Assembly (NCBI GenBank): GCA_964036045.1 | Contig: OZ038382.1 | Span: forward strand, 137,900,961-137,964,960 | DNA length: 64,000 nucleotides | Reading direction: 5' to 3' | Origin: Eutreptiella sp. 'Long Island Sound 2002' | Lineage: Eukaryota; Euglenozoa; Euglenophyceae; Eutreptiales; Eutreptiaceae | In this document: positions 34,328 through 44,330 of the stretch, piece by piece | How positions within the stretch are numbered: position 1 is the first letter of the stretch | Layout of the letters: the number at the start of each line of letters is the position of its first letter | The notes under the pieces: model-generated | What the model was told of the DNA's origin: nothing | The model's input: only the letters and a program-made list of their open reading frames with translations | Database searches by the model: none | Translations under genes and position numbers: made by a program

Positions 34328-34853
34328 CGTGCACGTGTTACATTTAATAGCAAACCATGGAGTCCATGAGGGTCATATATGTTGCGAGAGGCCATTATCT
34401 ACACATAAAAATTGAACATGAGTAGCGCGCACCACGGTCAAAAGAGCGCACAGCAATTTCGGGCAACACACAATTTACTCCCATGAACAGGATTGTATTT
34501 TATCACCACACACTGTGAAATCCTCAACTTTTATGAGCTTTAAAGCTGTCTGTGGCTGTACATGACGTCTTTTTGCGTCTTTCACCGTCATCTTTAAGCT
34601 GACCCTTCGTCACAAAACTGATGTCACTTCTTTTTCAGAATTTTTTTCACTTTTTTCACTTTTTTCACTTCCTTCTAACTGGCCACCTTGGACATAAATT
34701 ATTCTCGTATAAGTGTTCCCCACAGCCAAATTGCGCATTATCACAACTCGGACGGCACCTCTTGGCACCCCATCCTTTTTCACTGCTTGCACTGATTCCA
34801 CTTCTTTTTCAGAACATTTTCACTGATTTCACTTAATGCCTTTATCCTTCCGA
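34328..34853. other. AT-rich spacer, no gene
   Basis: Low-GC DNA with TTTTTTCACTTTTTTCACTT repeats near 34640-34672, and CACTTCTTTTTCAGAA at both about 34625 and 34799. No reading frame above 71 codons and no recognisable domain. Confidence 0.55.
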
Positions 34854-35187
34854 CTTGCAATCATTATTTACCCATACCATTGTCAATGCGTTTTTGACCT
34901 TTCGGGGAGCACTCTAGTACCCAAACCGCTAGACCGAAGCTGATTTCACTTACAAAAACCAAACACAAGTGATTTTTGCGCAAAAATCCACGTAGTTTGG
35001 TTGAATGCACGACACCAAGGTACATCTAAGCAAGGAAACGAAGTTGAATTGCAATCATTATTTACCCATACCATTCTCAATGCGTTTTTGACCTTTCGGG
35101 GAGCACTCTAGTACCCAAACCTCTAGACGGAAGCTGATCTCACTTACAAAAACCAAGCATAATTGATTTTTGCGCAACAATCACGTA
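34854..35187 (+). repeat. 195-bp tandem repeat, second copy truncated
   Basis: TTGCAATCATTATTTACCCA starts at 34854 and again at 35049. The copies align through CTTTCGGGGAGCACTCTAGT and CACTTACAAAAACCAA to CACGTA, where the second copy is cut off by the tail of the LINE at 35189. First copy: 34854-35048. Confidence 0.85.
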
Positions 35188-35188
35188 T

Positions 35189-36499
35189 GTAGGTAGGTAG
35201 GTATCTTCGGGAGCTCGGAATGCCTCCTTTGACATTGCAGGAAGAAGGTCTTACCAAGGGGACGTCCTGTCCCTCCCACTGCCCTATGTCAGGTGCCTCT
35301 TGAGCCGCTCCCGCATGTGCTTGGGAAGGCATTGTCGCGGCCACCCGGCCCATGTGTCCCAGGTGGGAGGTTGTCCCCACATGTTTCCATGAGTAGGGCC
35401 ACATGCCCCCTCCTTTGGGCGGCAGCTCTGGGGGGCTGCCCAGCCGTGTGGCGTATCTCTCACCACAAGGGGTATTGCTCCCGCTTGCCTCACCCTTGTG
35501 GCTTGAGTTGCGGGGCCACTCTGCTTGGCAGGTGACCCCCTCCTGGACTGTGTACCGGCTCGCCTGTCACCGGTTGCTTCCATGGCTCCGGGTGACGTTT
35601 GCCATGGTCTCCGGTGCAGCCTGGCCGGGCTCGGGCCAGTGGCCTTGGAGTACCGCTCCTGCCACTGGCCCGGTGGGTCGGCTGGGTCGCCCCAGTGCGT
35701 CCGACCCATGGGGTATTGGTTCTTTCCTGTCCCTCGGCCGCCCTACGTGTGTGCAGTGTCCTGGGCCGCTGGGCTCCTGTTCACCGGTGTGCCCGCGCGG
35801 TTTGCTGTGGTGCGTCTGCGGTGTCCTGGGCCAGCCGGCTCCTGTTCACCGGTGTGCTCGCTCGGTGTGTTGTGTTGCATGTGCGGTCCCCTGGGCCACT
35901 GGGCTCCTGTTCACCGGTGTGCGTGCTGTGTGCGGTGCGCGTGTGCCATGGGTGGTTGTGTCCCTCTTCCTCCCCCCCTAATTTTCGTTTTTTTTTTCTG
36001 TTTTTTTTTTTACTTGTGTTTTTTTTTTTTTTTGGAAAAAAACAAAGAAAAACAAAAAAGAGAAAAACAGGGGCGCGCGTACACTGCAGGCACAGGCACG
36101 GGCTGCTGGTGCGGCGGTGCAATAGCGTTGTGTCCTCTGGCGTGTGTCGTCGGTGCTGTGGCGGCGGTCGCGCCCCAGGGGTGCGGCTCGTGCGTCCTGA
36201 TGTACACGGGCTTGGGTCAGGGTGGGTTTGGTGAGGTGTCTCTTTGCTTCTGGAGCTGGCTGGTTAGGCGGCTGTGCGGGCTGTGGGTGTGGGCTGTGGT
36301 TACGTTGTTCCCTCGGCGGGTTTGGTTAGGAGTCAAGGGTTAGCGGTTTCGGGGTGTGGCTCGGGTTTGATTTGTGCTTGAGTTCTGGCTCGGTTAGGCG
36401 GTTGCGCGGGGCCGGGCGTGTGGGTAGCGGCGTCCACGGGGTCGTGCGCCCGAGGCGAGTGCGGGGTGGTGCGTGCGGGCCGGCCGTTGGCCGGTGGCC
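35189..36499 (-). other. 3' non-coding region and (ACCT)n-type tail of the LINE
   Basis: The element ends in GTAG repeats (plus strand 35189-35203), equivalent to ACCT repeats at its 3' end. Upstream are a 65-bp minisatellite and a striking T-run/A-run stretch (35985-36060) able to fold back on itself. No coding frame is supported. Apart from the tail type it does not align with the 3' ends of copies 1-3, except for the short CCCCTCCTTTGGGCGG. Confidence 0.6.
35772..35966 (-). repeat. 65-bp minisatellite in the LINE 3' region
   Basis: GGCTCCTGTTCACCGGTGTG occurs at 35772, 35837 and 35902, exactly 65 bp apart, with related GTGTCCTGGGCC-like spacers. Three units. Confidence 0.85.
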
Positions 36500-36910
36500 T
36501 CACTGGGAGTCCCACACGGAGGGGTCGACGGGCGTGCCGGGGGCGTACGCAGCGTGCAGGTTGGGCAGCAGCGGGCGCACGTGCAGGGCGTCGGCGTGGC
36601 CGACGAGGACCTCACTGAGGACCGAGGAGTTGGCGGCAAGCAGTATGCGATGCCTGGGAGGGGTGGCGGCGAGGAGCGGGAGGATGTCCGCGGCCCGCGA
36701 CGTGGGGGCGAACACGACGTGGCCCGGGAGCGGTGCTGGGGGGAGCGGGACCACAGGACGGCGGTCTACTGTGAGGTGCCAAGTGGCGCGATGGTGGAGG
36801 AGCCGGACTAGGGCGATGCTGTGGCGCAGTGTGTGGGGCTGGGTGCTGGGCGGCGTGGGGACGTGCGGCGGGATGGGGGGGGAGCGGGGCGGTGGCGTGG
36901 GAGGGGGCAC
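36500..36910 (-). CDS. ORF6 candidate of the LINE, function unknown
   Basis: Reads about 137 codons on the minus strand, ending in TGA. The second half has a mixed, protein-like composition (WHLTVDRRPVVPLPPAP, HVVFAPTSRAADILPLLAA) with aliphatic residues regularly spaced. No ATG opens it; the first possible start is GTG. It is in a different frame from ORF5. The A/C-rich, T-poor coding strand makes chance open frames likely, so support is weak. Confidence 0.3.
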   Translation of the reverse strand: MPPPTPPPRSPPIPPHVPTPPSTQPHTLRHSIALVRLLHHRATWHLTVDRRPVVPLPPAPLPGHVVFAPTSRAADILPLLAATPPRHRILLAANSSVLSEVLVGHADALHVRPLLPNLHAAYAPGTPVDPSVWDSQ

Positions 36911-37112
36911 GGCCGAGGAGTGACGTCAGTGACGTGTGTGTCGTGGCGAGGGTGGAGAGGAGCCCACAGTATCGGGCCTGGGTTCGGCGCCTTTGGGCGT
37001 AGTGGTGCTCGTTGTCGTGTGCGTTGGCTTCCTTCGGCGTCCGGTTCGTTTGGTGACTTTTGGGCGGGGCCTGGCGTGGCGCCCCGTGGTGGTGGTGTGC
37101 TGGGTAACGGGG

Positions 37113-38537
37113 TTAGATGGCGGCGCCGCTGGCCGTGGGGTCAGGCGCGTCGTGTTGTGTGGCGCGCAGGGCTCCTGGGGTGCTGTGGGTGTCGCCGGTG
37201 TCGGTGCGCCGACGCTTGTGGGGTGGTGAGGGGGTGTGTGCGCGCGGGGCTGGGCTTTGGGTGATGTCCCACAGGCGGATGCCGTCTCGCCGCGTTTCCT
37301 GGAGGGTCTCCCGCAGGCGCCTGAGGACATACGGGTGGTCCTGGGGCGCGGGGGGGTTGCGGGGGTGGACTCCCAGGGGGTGGAGCGCATCGGCCAGCAT
37401 GGCTTCCCATGCGGCCTGCGGCATCTACCCCCCCGCCGGCCGGAGGCGGCAGTTCTCCACCGACCCCTTGCGGGGCCGATGGACCAGGCCCTCGAGGGAG
37501 GGCTCTCCCCGGGCCCATTTCCGCAGCTCCCAGAGCTGCGTGTGGGTCCAGCGCTGCCACCACTGTTCCTGGGCGGGCCTGCGGTCTTGGGCGGAGGAGT
37601 GGGCGTGGGTGGGTGTGATGGGGTCGTGGGGACCGGCGGCGGTGGCGGGCCTGGGGGATTCTTCGTAGTCCTGTTCCGTGGGGGTGCGTGGGGAGTGGGG
37701 GTGCACGCGGATGTGGACCCGCGGGTGTGCGCGTACGGTCTCTGCCTCGGGGTTGGGCGGGGATTCGCGGCGGCGGCAGTAGTGGGGCATGCGTTGCATG
37801 TGGGCTGTCATCGGGGGCCGGTAGGGGGGCGGGGACGCTGCTGGTGGACCCTGGCGTTGTTCTGGCTTGGTCGGGAGCGGTCTGTGGGCCTGGGGTGCGG
37901 GCTTTGGGGGGTGGCGGGACGAGGCGCGTCGCGCTCCGGCCGCGGCGCGCTCCGCCATGAAGGTGGTGGCGGTGGCATCGGTGACGGTGGGGGGGCGCCG
38001 CGCTGGGCGCTGCTGCCTTCGGGCCTGGGACGGCTGGGGCCGGATGTCGTAGAGGACATCCTCGGGGGGCCGGGCTCGCGCTGCCGTCGTGGCGCCGGGT
38101 TTGGGCTTGGGTTTGGGCTTGGCTGCGGGTTGCCGTTTGGCGGCGGTCTTGGGCTTCGGCTGGGTCGTGGGCGTGGGCTTCGTCGGGGCGTGGGCCTTGG
38201 CGGCGGCGGGGCTGCTCGCGGTGGGGGCGGGTTTGGAGGCCCGTTTGGGAGGTGTCCCCCGCGGCCTGGGGGGTGGAGTGCTGGATGAGGACGTGGTGGT
38301 GGTGGTGGATGAGGTGGTCGTGGTGGTGGAGGTTGTGGAGTCGGAGGCGGAGGAGAGGGCTGCGGGAGACGGCGGAGGGTCCCGGGCCTCGAGGGCGGGC
38401 GTATGATGCAGGGTCCTGTAAGTAGCGAGAACGAGGGTGCAGGTTCGGGGATCGGGCGTGTGCGCGCGTTTTCCCTGATGATCCGTGTGTGCTGGTGTTG
38501 GCGTGGCGGCGTTGTCTCGGCTGCGCGGGCACGTGGG
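37113..38537 (-). CDS. ORF5 candidate of the LINE, basic low-complexity protein
   Basis: One frame is open from just after the TAA at 38538 to a TAG at 37425-37427. The next codon is ATG and the frame goes on to TAA at 37113. The first part has Ser/Thr runs (about 38290-38340) and a Lys/Pro/Ala-rich stretch resembling a linker-histone tail (38080-38230). The second part has WWQRWTHTQLWELRKWARGE-type sequence and ends in a basic KRRR patch. There is no clear start codon at its 5' end. Overlapping frames of similar length exist because stops are rare here, so it may be a fragment or an artefact. Confidence 0.35.
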
Positions 38538-41500
38538 TTACCCGGGGGGTGGCCATATCTGCTCCAGGATGTGGGGGTGTGTTTGCTGGAGGTAGTCGAG
38601 GGTCCGGAAGAAGCATCGCTGGATGCCGGGCATGTCCTCCTCTGTGAGGTGGGGGTAGTTTTGGGTGTGGGTGTGGGGGCCCGGCCATAGCAGCGTCATG
38701 AGGCGGGCTGCCACCATGTACGGGCATAGTTGTAGGGTGGTGGGGCGTGGGGGGGTGGGTCCCCTGCAGTTTGGGGGGGCTTCCCTCTGCTGGGGGCGCA
38801 GCGTGACCACCCACACCCATCGGTCCGTGGGGATCCTCCAGGTCCGTTGGGTCCACTTGGCGAGGCAATACATCGCCCTACCAAGGCCCTGGTAGCCGCT
38901 GCGGATGGAGAGCAGCGTGTCCAGGGATTCGGGTTCCCACGTGCCCCAGATGTGGGGGTCATCCGGGTCGTCCCCCTTGGCGTACGTGTCGGGGCCTGGG
39001 TTGTGTGGGGGGGGGGTGTAGTCGGCGGGGAGGAGGGAGTCGGTGCCGTGTACCACCCAGTGGTCTGTGGGTGCGTCGTAGGTGGTGGTGGAGAGGGTGT
39101 AGTGCAGATTGTACATGAGGGTCATGTACGTGGAGGGGGCTGGCTGCTGCTCGTCGGGGGTGGGGATGTCCCCCGGGACGTGGTGCCGGAAGTTGCTTAG
39201 GGAGGCCATCCGGGCTACCCATGTTTCCTGCTCCCACTCTTTGGTGCTGTCGGGGGTGGCGTCGGGTGGGGGGTGGGCCATGTTGGGGTCGTGGTAGCGG
39301 GTGCGGCCCTGGGTGCTGTCCCGCTCCGGCACGGGGTGTCCGACCAGGTGTCGCCCCCAGTCGATGGGGGGAACCCAGATCCGGATCCCCGTGGGGGGCG
39401 GGCTCTCGCCGTCTGGGGTGGCGCGTGGGGGGCGCTCGTGTCGGGCGACGCGGAGGAAGGCGTCGAAGAGGAAGTCTCTGACGCCTTCCCCCAGGATGGC
39501 CGCCTGGACCACGGTGGCCGCCCGGATGGGGGTGCTGGTGCCGGAGGTGCGGAGGTACAGCACGACGTCCTGTTCCCCGAGTCCCCGGAGGTGCTGCCGT
39601 ACCGCTGCGGGGTTGTGTAGGGCGTAGGGTTCGGCCGGTGCGGCGACTGGTGGTGCGGGGTGTGATGGCAGGGGTGGTGTGGGTTGGGGGGGGTGATCGT
39701 CGTTGTCGCGCGTGGGGTCCGGTGATGTGGTCTCTTGTGGCGGTCGCGGGAGGGGGGATTCGCGGTGGCGTGTGTCGGCGGGGGTATCGACGTCAATTGG
39801 CTGGTGCTGGCTGCCGCGTGTTGTGTCCGTGGCCTGGTCTCGGGGGGGGGGGGCGGGGGGGGGGTGGTGTGGGGGTGGCGCTGTTGGTGGTGGGGGGGGC
39901 GGGGTTGGGTGTTGTGCTAGCTGGGGGTCTGGGCGTCCCTGTGGGTCGTGTGGGTGTTGCGTGTGTGCGCCGTGCGGCCCTTGCGGTTCTTGACTGGTTG
40001 TGGTGCCGGGGTGTGGGTGGGAGGCGGCCGCATGGGCGTCCGGGTGGGGCTGTGGTCCGTATGTAATGGGTGGCTGCTGGTGGATGGTGCTCGCTGGTAT
40101 GGGGTGTGGGTGGGGGGGCTGCTGGTGGTGGTGGGGTGGGGGGGGCGGGGGTGGGTGTTGTGCTGGCTGGGGGTCCGGGCGTCCCTGTGGGTCGTGTGGG
40201 TGTTGCGTGTGTGCGCCGTGTGGCCCTTGCGGTTCTTGACTGGTTGTGGTGCCGGGGTGCGGGTGGGAGGCGACCGCATGAGCCCCCGGGTGGGGCTGTG
40301 GTCCGTATGTGATGGGTGGCTGCTGGTGGATGGTGCTCGCTGGTATGGGGGTGTGGGTGGGGGGGCTGTTGGTGGTGGTGGGGCGCTCCTACTAGGCCCT
40401 GGTGTTGCTGGTGTGCGTGCGCGGTTCCTCGCGGGTCCATGGGGGTGTACCGTGGCTCGTATGTCGTGGGCCCGTGTAGCGGGGGCGGCGGGTGGTGCTG
40501 GACCGCGTGGTGGTAGTGTGGAGGGTGTGCCGGTTGTGTGTGGTACCCCGGCGTTGGTGGGTGTGGTGGCAGGGGCTGGTGGTGGTGGAATACGTGATGG
40601 TGTGGTGCGGTGATGTGCGCTATGTGGGGTGGGTGGTTCGCGGGGCCTGGTTGTGCTGGGGCGTGGCGGGGATGTAGCTGGTGGGGGTCGCTGTAGCATG
40701 GGGGCATTAGGGGGTAGGGGTTGGGAGGGACGGGGGCGTGGTGGTGGTGTTGGTGGTGCCATGTCCCCTGGCTCTGCGCGTACGGTGGTCCTGGCATGGA
40801 GTGGACGTGTGTGGGCGGTGGTGGCTGACTGGGCTGCAGTGTTTGGGTGCTGCGGTACGGTGGTGGTGGTGGGCGCTGGCAGTGGTGGTGTTGTTGGTGT
40901 GCCCCGGGGGTCTGGGCGTGGGGCGGTGCGGTGTGGCTGGACCCGGGCCTTGGTTGGGGCGTCGCGCCCTGCTGGCGGGCGCGTTGGCGGGCCCCCTGAC
41001 CTGTCTTGGTCTTCTTGGCCTGGTGGGTGTCGGGGGCAGGTGAACCCCCCTGTCCCCGTGGGGGCGACGGGGAGCGGGCGTGCCAGCGGTGTGCCTCTTG
41101 GAGGCTCGTCTTGAGGCCTCTGACGTAGGCTTCCTGGTCCGTGAGGCCCATCCGCGTGGCGGTGGCCTCGTCGGGGGCGGCGAGGTGGGCGTCCCGAAAA
41201 GACGCCCAGCCCTCCGTGGGCTTCTGTTGTGCGGGGTGGGGGTGGTGTGCCGGGTAGAGGAGTGCGCTGAGTGGGTAAGGTGTTCCTTGCCGTCGGCCGA
41301 GGGCGTGTTTGAACCGGCGGCAAGTGATTCGGAGGTAGGCTGCTATCTCCTCTGGTGCCGTGTCGGCCCACGCTTCCGGCGTCAGGGCTGCTGCTTGGGG
41401 GGCCGGGAGTTGTGGGTCTGGGAGGTGTAGGTCTCGGTGGTGGAGGTACAGGGCAAGGAGGATGTGGCGGGCCGCCACGTTCAAGCCGCCTCCGCTGTGG

Positions 41501-41991
41501 CGTAGGGGTGGGCTGAGGGGGGGCAGGGGTGTGTTGCCCGAGGCCACGGCTATGGTCCATGCGTGGTCCGCCGCGTCCGCCACGTAGTACCCTCCCAGTT
41601 GGTCCCGGAGGGTGTCGGTGAGGAACCCGAAGAAGCTGGGGTGGCTGGCGGGGGGGGGTGCGGCTGGGGCCGCGGGCCGTTCGCGGTGGCGGGGGTTGAG
41701 GTCCCCGCAGTGGGGACAGTGGGTGAGGCGGTGCGCGGCTCCCAGGCAGACCCAGTGGTCTGGGTTGCAGGGCAGGGCTGTCTGTGGTAGCCGCTGGCGA
41801 ACGCAGAGGGGACATGCGGTGGCTGGTGGTTGGTGGTACCTGTGGACAGACGGCGGCGTGGGGGGATGGGGGCTGGTGGCGCGCGCATGCTGGTGGGAGC
41901 GTGTGCGGTGCCTGTGGCGCCCGTGTGTGCTGTGCCAGTGCTGTGCTCGGTGGACGGTGTGTAGACGTGGTGGGGGTTCCGTATTGGTATG
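38538..41991 (-). CDS. ORF4 of the LINE: Cys cluster, His/Pro-rich middle, C-terminal domain
   Basis: The frame opens after a TGA at 41992-41994. Its first part has a Cys cluster (ACPLC, LPCNPDHWVC, THCPHCGD; about 41690-41810) suggesting zinc binding, then a globular stretch (FFGFLTDTLRDQLGGYYV) and a basic patch (KKTKTGQGARQRARQQ). A His/Pro-rich region with an 82-residue repeat follows. Near the G runs at 39842-39864 the coding frame changes by one. The last part (39700-38541) looks well folded (WGTWEPESLDTLL, GLGRAMYCLAKW, VWVVTLRPQ) and ends in TAA. No N-terminal ATG is present. I do not recognise it. An RNA-binding or particle protein encoded downstream of RT would be unusual for a LINE. 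Confidence 0.5.
39880..40371 (-). repeat. 246-bp tandem repeat inside ORF4
   Basis: GTTGTGCTAGCTGGGGGT at 39911 recurs as GTTGTGCTGGCTGGGGGT at 40157, and GGTGGCTGCTGGTGGATGG at 40068 recurs at 40314. The 246-bp period equals 82 codons, so the repeat keeps the frame. Confidence 0.85.
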
Positions 41992-42006
41992 TCACCGGGT
42001 AGGTTC

Positions 42007-44330
42007 TCATGGTTGGTAGAACAGGAGTTTGAGGAGGTGGGCTTGGTCTGTTGGGGGCAGGGTTGCCGCATGCTGCAGGTATTTGTGGGTGCGGTATGTG
42101 AGCTGCTCTGCCGTCTTGGCAACGGCCGTCCGCTGCATGTGCGCCGCCGTGGCCTGGGGGTCCTCCGCGTGGGTGCGTAGCAAGGTGTAGACGGCAGTGG
42201 GGACGAGTCCCCTGCGAACTGCCTGGAGCACCTCCGTCTCCTTGAGGACGGTGGTGAGTTGCTGGGTCGCCGGGGACTGCGCCAGCCATCTGGCGTGCTG
42301 TGCGATGGTGTGGGTTGGGTTCCAGTCTGTGAGGGTGTCCAGTCCTCTGTACAGGGGGCACGCCTTGAAGTGGTCCCATGTTTCTTCTTCCGCATGGCTG
42401 CAGATGCATTTGGTGTGTCCTGCGGGGACGTGGATCGAGCGGCGCGTATACCATCGGTGGTATCGGGTGAGGAGGGGAAGTTGTTCGAGGGCGAGTTGGA
42501 GTCGGGGCTTTCGTAGGTGTGCTGGGAGGCTATCCGGGCGCAGGGCGGAGTAGTAGAGGGGGGTGTGGACGGAGTCTTCGAGGCGTCGCAGGAGTTCGGT
42601 GTTCGCTGGGTGGCCCAGTGTGGTGGCCAGTTGCTGGATGGGTGTGGGGTAGTGGTACTGCTTGTCTCGATCCGTGTACGGCGTGTCCTCAGGCATTAGT
42701 TGGGGGGGCTGTGTGGCCAGGGGTATCGGGGGCAGGTGCTGCAGGTGGCCGTGGTGTGGGGTGTCCAGTCGCACGCGTTCGAGCCCTGGGGTGTGGTTGG
42801 TGTTCTGGTGTTTGGCCTGCGTGTCTGCGCGTCCATTGCCGTATGCGTAGCGGTCTGACTCCTGCTTGACGATGTGTAGGGCGTCCTGGGGTGCATGCCC
42901 TTGAAGGCCATCCATAGTCCCAACGCTTGTGTGGTGAGGCCGGACTCGAGTGCTTTGTGGAGGGGCAGGTCCGCAAGGCGCCTGGTGAGGTGGATGTCGA
43001 CCGTGGCGTCCACGACTACCCAGATGTTGCGGGGCCGGACCGTCGTGGGTGGCGGTGTGGCGGTGACGGCGTCTGCCATGGTGCGCAGTCCGCCGTGGGA
43101 GGACACCCCAAAGATGCCGGTCCCGGTGTGGTGTTCCACGTGGAGGCCGTCCGCGTGCCGGGTGATGCGCACGGAGGCGCAACCGACCGTGGGGGTGCGT
43201 TGCTGGGTGCCGGATGCGTCAGTGAAGTAGATGATGTCGGTGTCGCTGGGTATGGGTAGGCGGGCGATTGCTGTGGGGTGATAGACGTAGATGGGGTTCC
43301 CCTGGTTGGTTCTGGCGGTGATTTGCGTGGGTTGCAGTAGTGGCGCTGCATAGACGCCTATTCCCTGGGTGATGATGGTCTGGGCTCGTGGGGTCAGGCG
43401 GAGGAGGCCCCTGTCTGGGCGTCCCTGGGTGATATACGCGTACATCAGGTGGAAGAGGTATCCCGTATTGGGGTGGAACTTCTGGCACGTGATGGTCTGT
43501 CGCCGCTCCTTGTCGTCTTTGTCGCCGCGGAGGGTGGGGCATTTGTGCTGTAGGGGGCGCATAGGTGCCTCCTGAGGTCCTGCGCGGTGTGGGTCGCAGC
43601 GGTCGTACTCCATGGCTACGCTGTCCGGGTCTGCCCGCTCGTTGGTGAACGTCCATGTCGCCGTGGGTGTTCGGGTCCAGGCTACGTGCGCCGGGTGGTC
43701 TGGGGGTACCGTGTGAAACCAGGGGGAGAGCCATGCCTGCTGGTCGGCGGTGGCGGCGGCGGTGGGGGTGCGGTAGTGGGTGGAGATGAGGTGCAGCAGG
43801 GGCCACAGAGTGTCGAGGGCTGCCGGGCCGCAGTGCCAGCACGTGCGTGGTATGCCCTGGTCACTGTGTCTGACTGGTGGTACATCGGTCTCCGGTGCAT
43901 TGTGTTTGGGGATGGACCAGGGGGCATGGTGTCGCTGGACAGTGCGGGTAGCATGTTTGTGGCCATTTGGTTCTAGTAGCAGGATGGTGGGTGGTGTCCA
44001 GCCTTCGGCTGACGGGTTGGGCTCCCCCTGCGTCGTGCCGCCGTCGTTGGGGGTCTCGTGCTCGCTCGAGCGGGGCCGAGGATGCTGGCGCTGGAAGGCT
44101 GTGTACGCCGTGCCGATGTCCTTGGGCCCCGGCATGTCGCGCCCTGCCTTCGTAGCACACGCGCGGAGGTACGCTTGGAAGACGTGGCGTGCTGGCCATT
44201 GTGGGTCCGAAAGGAACGGGGCGTGGTGGGCGTCGCATTGGGCCATGATCTTCATCTGTGTTGGGGTGATATACACTATGGTGATGGTGGCCCCTACGAG
44301 GCGCAGGGTGTCCACCTCGCCTGCCGGGCG
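42007..44330 (-). CDS. RNase H and C-terminal zinc finger of the LINE, frameshifted
   Basis: Directly continues the RT frame after a single TGA (44331-44333). A linker of about 330 residues leads to RNase H: catalytic Asp in YFTDASG (43218-43220), a second Asp in VVVDATVD (43008-43010), and GNGRADTQAK near 42830. The frame changes by one at the G4 run 42888-42891, where one lost base explains the break. The rest has a CX1CX9HX4C-like finger (CICSHAEEETWDHFKAC, about 42350-42410) of the type found after RT in LINEs, and ends in TGA at 42007. RNase H would degrade element RNA after first-strand synthesis. Confidence 0.8.

Noticed and set aside
37141-38868. 575-codon minus-strand frame
   Set aside because: Pro/His/Arg-rich without sequence pattern; it overlaps the better frames of ORF4 and ORF5.
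39917-42454. 845-codon minus-strand frame overlapping ORF4
   Set aside because: It is the neighbouring phase of ORF4. It lacks the Cys cluster and folded-looking parts, and T-poor sequence keeps it open by chance.
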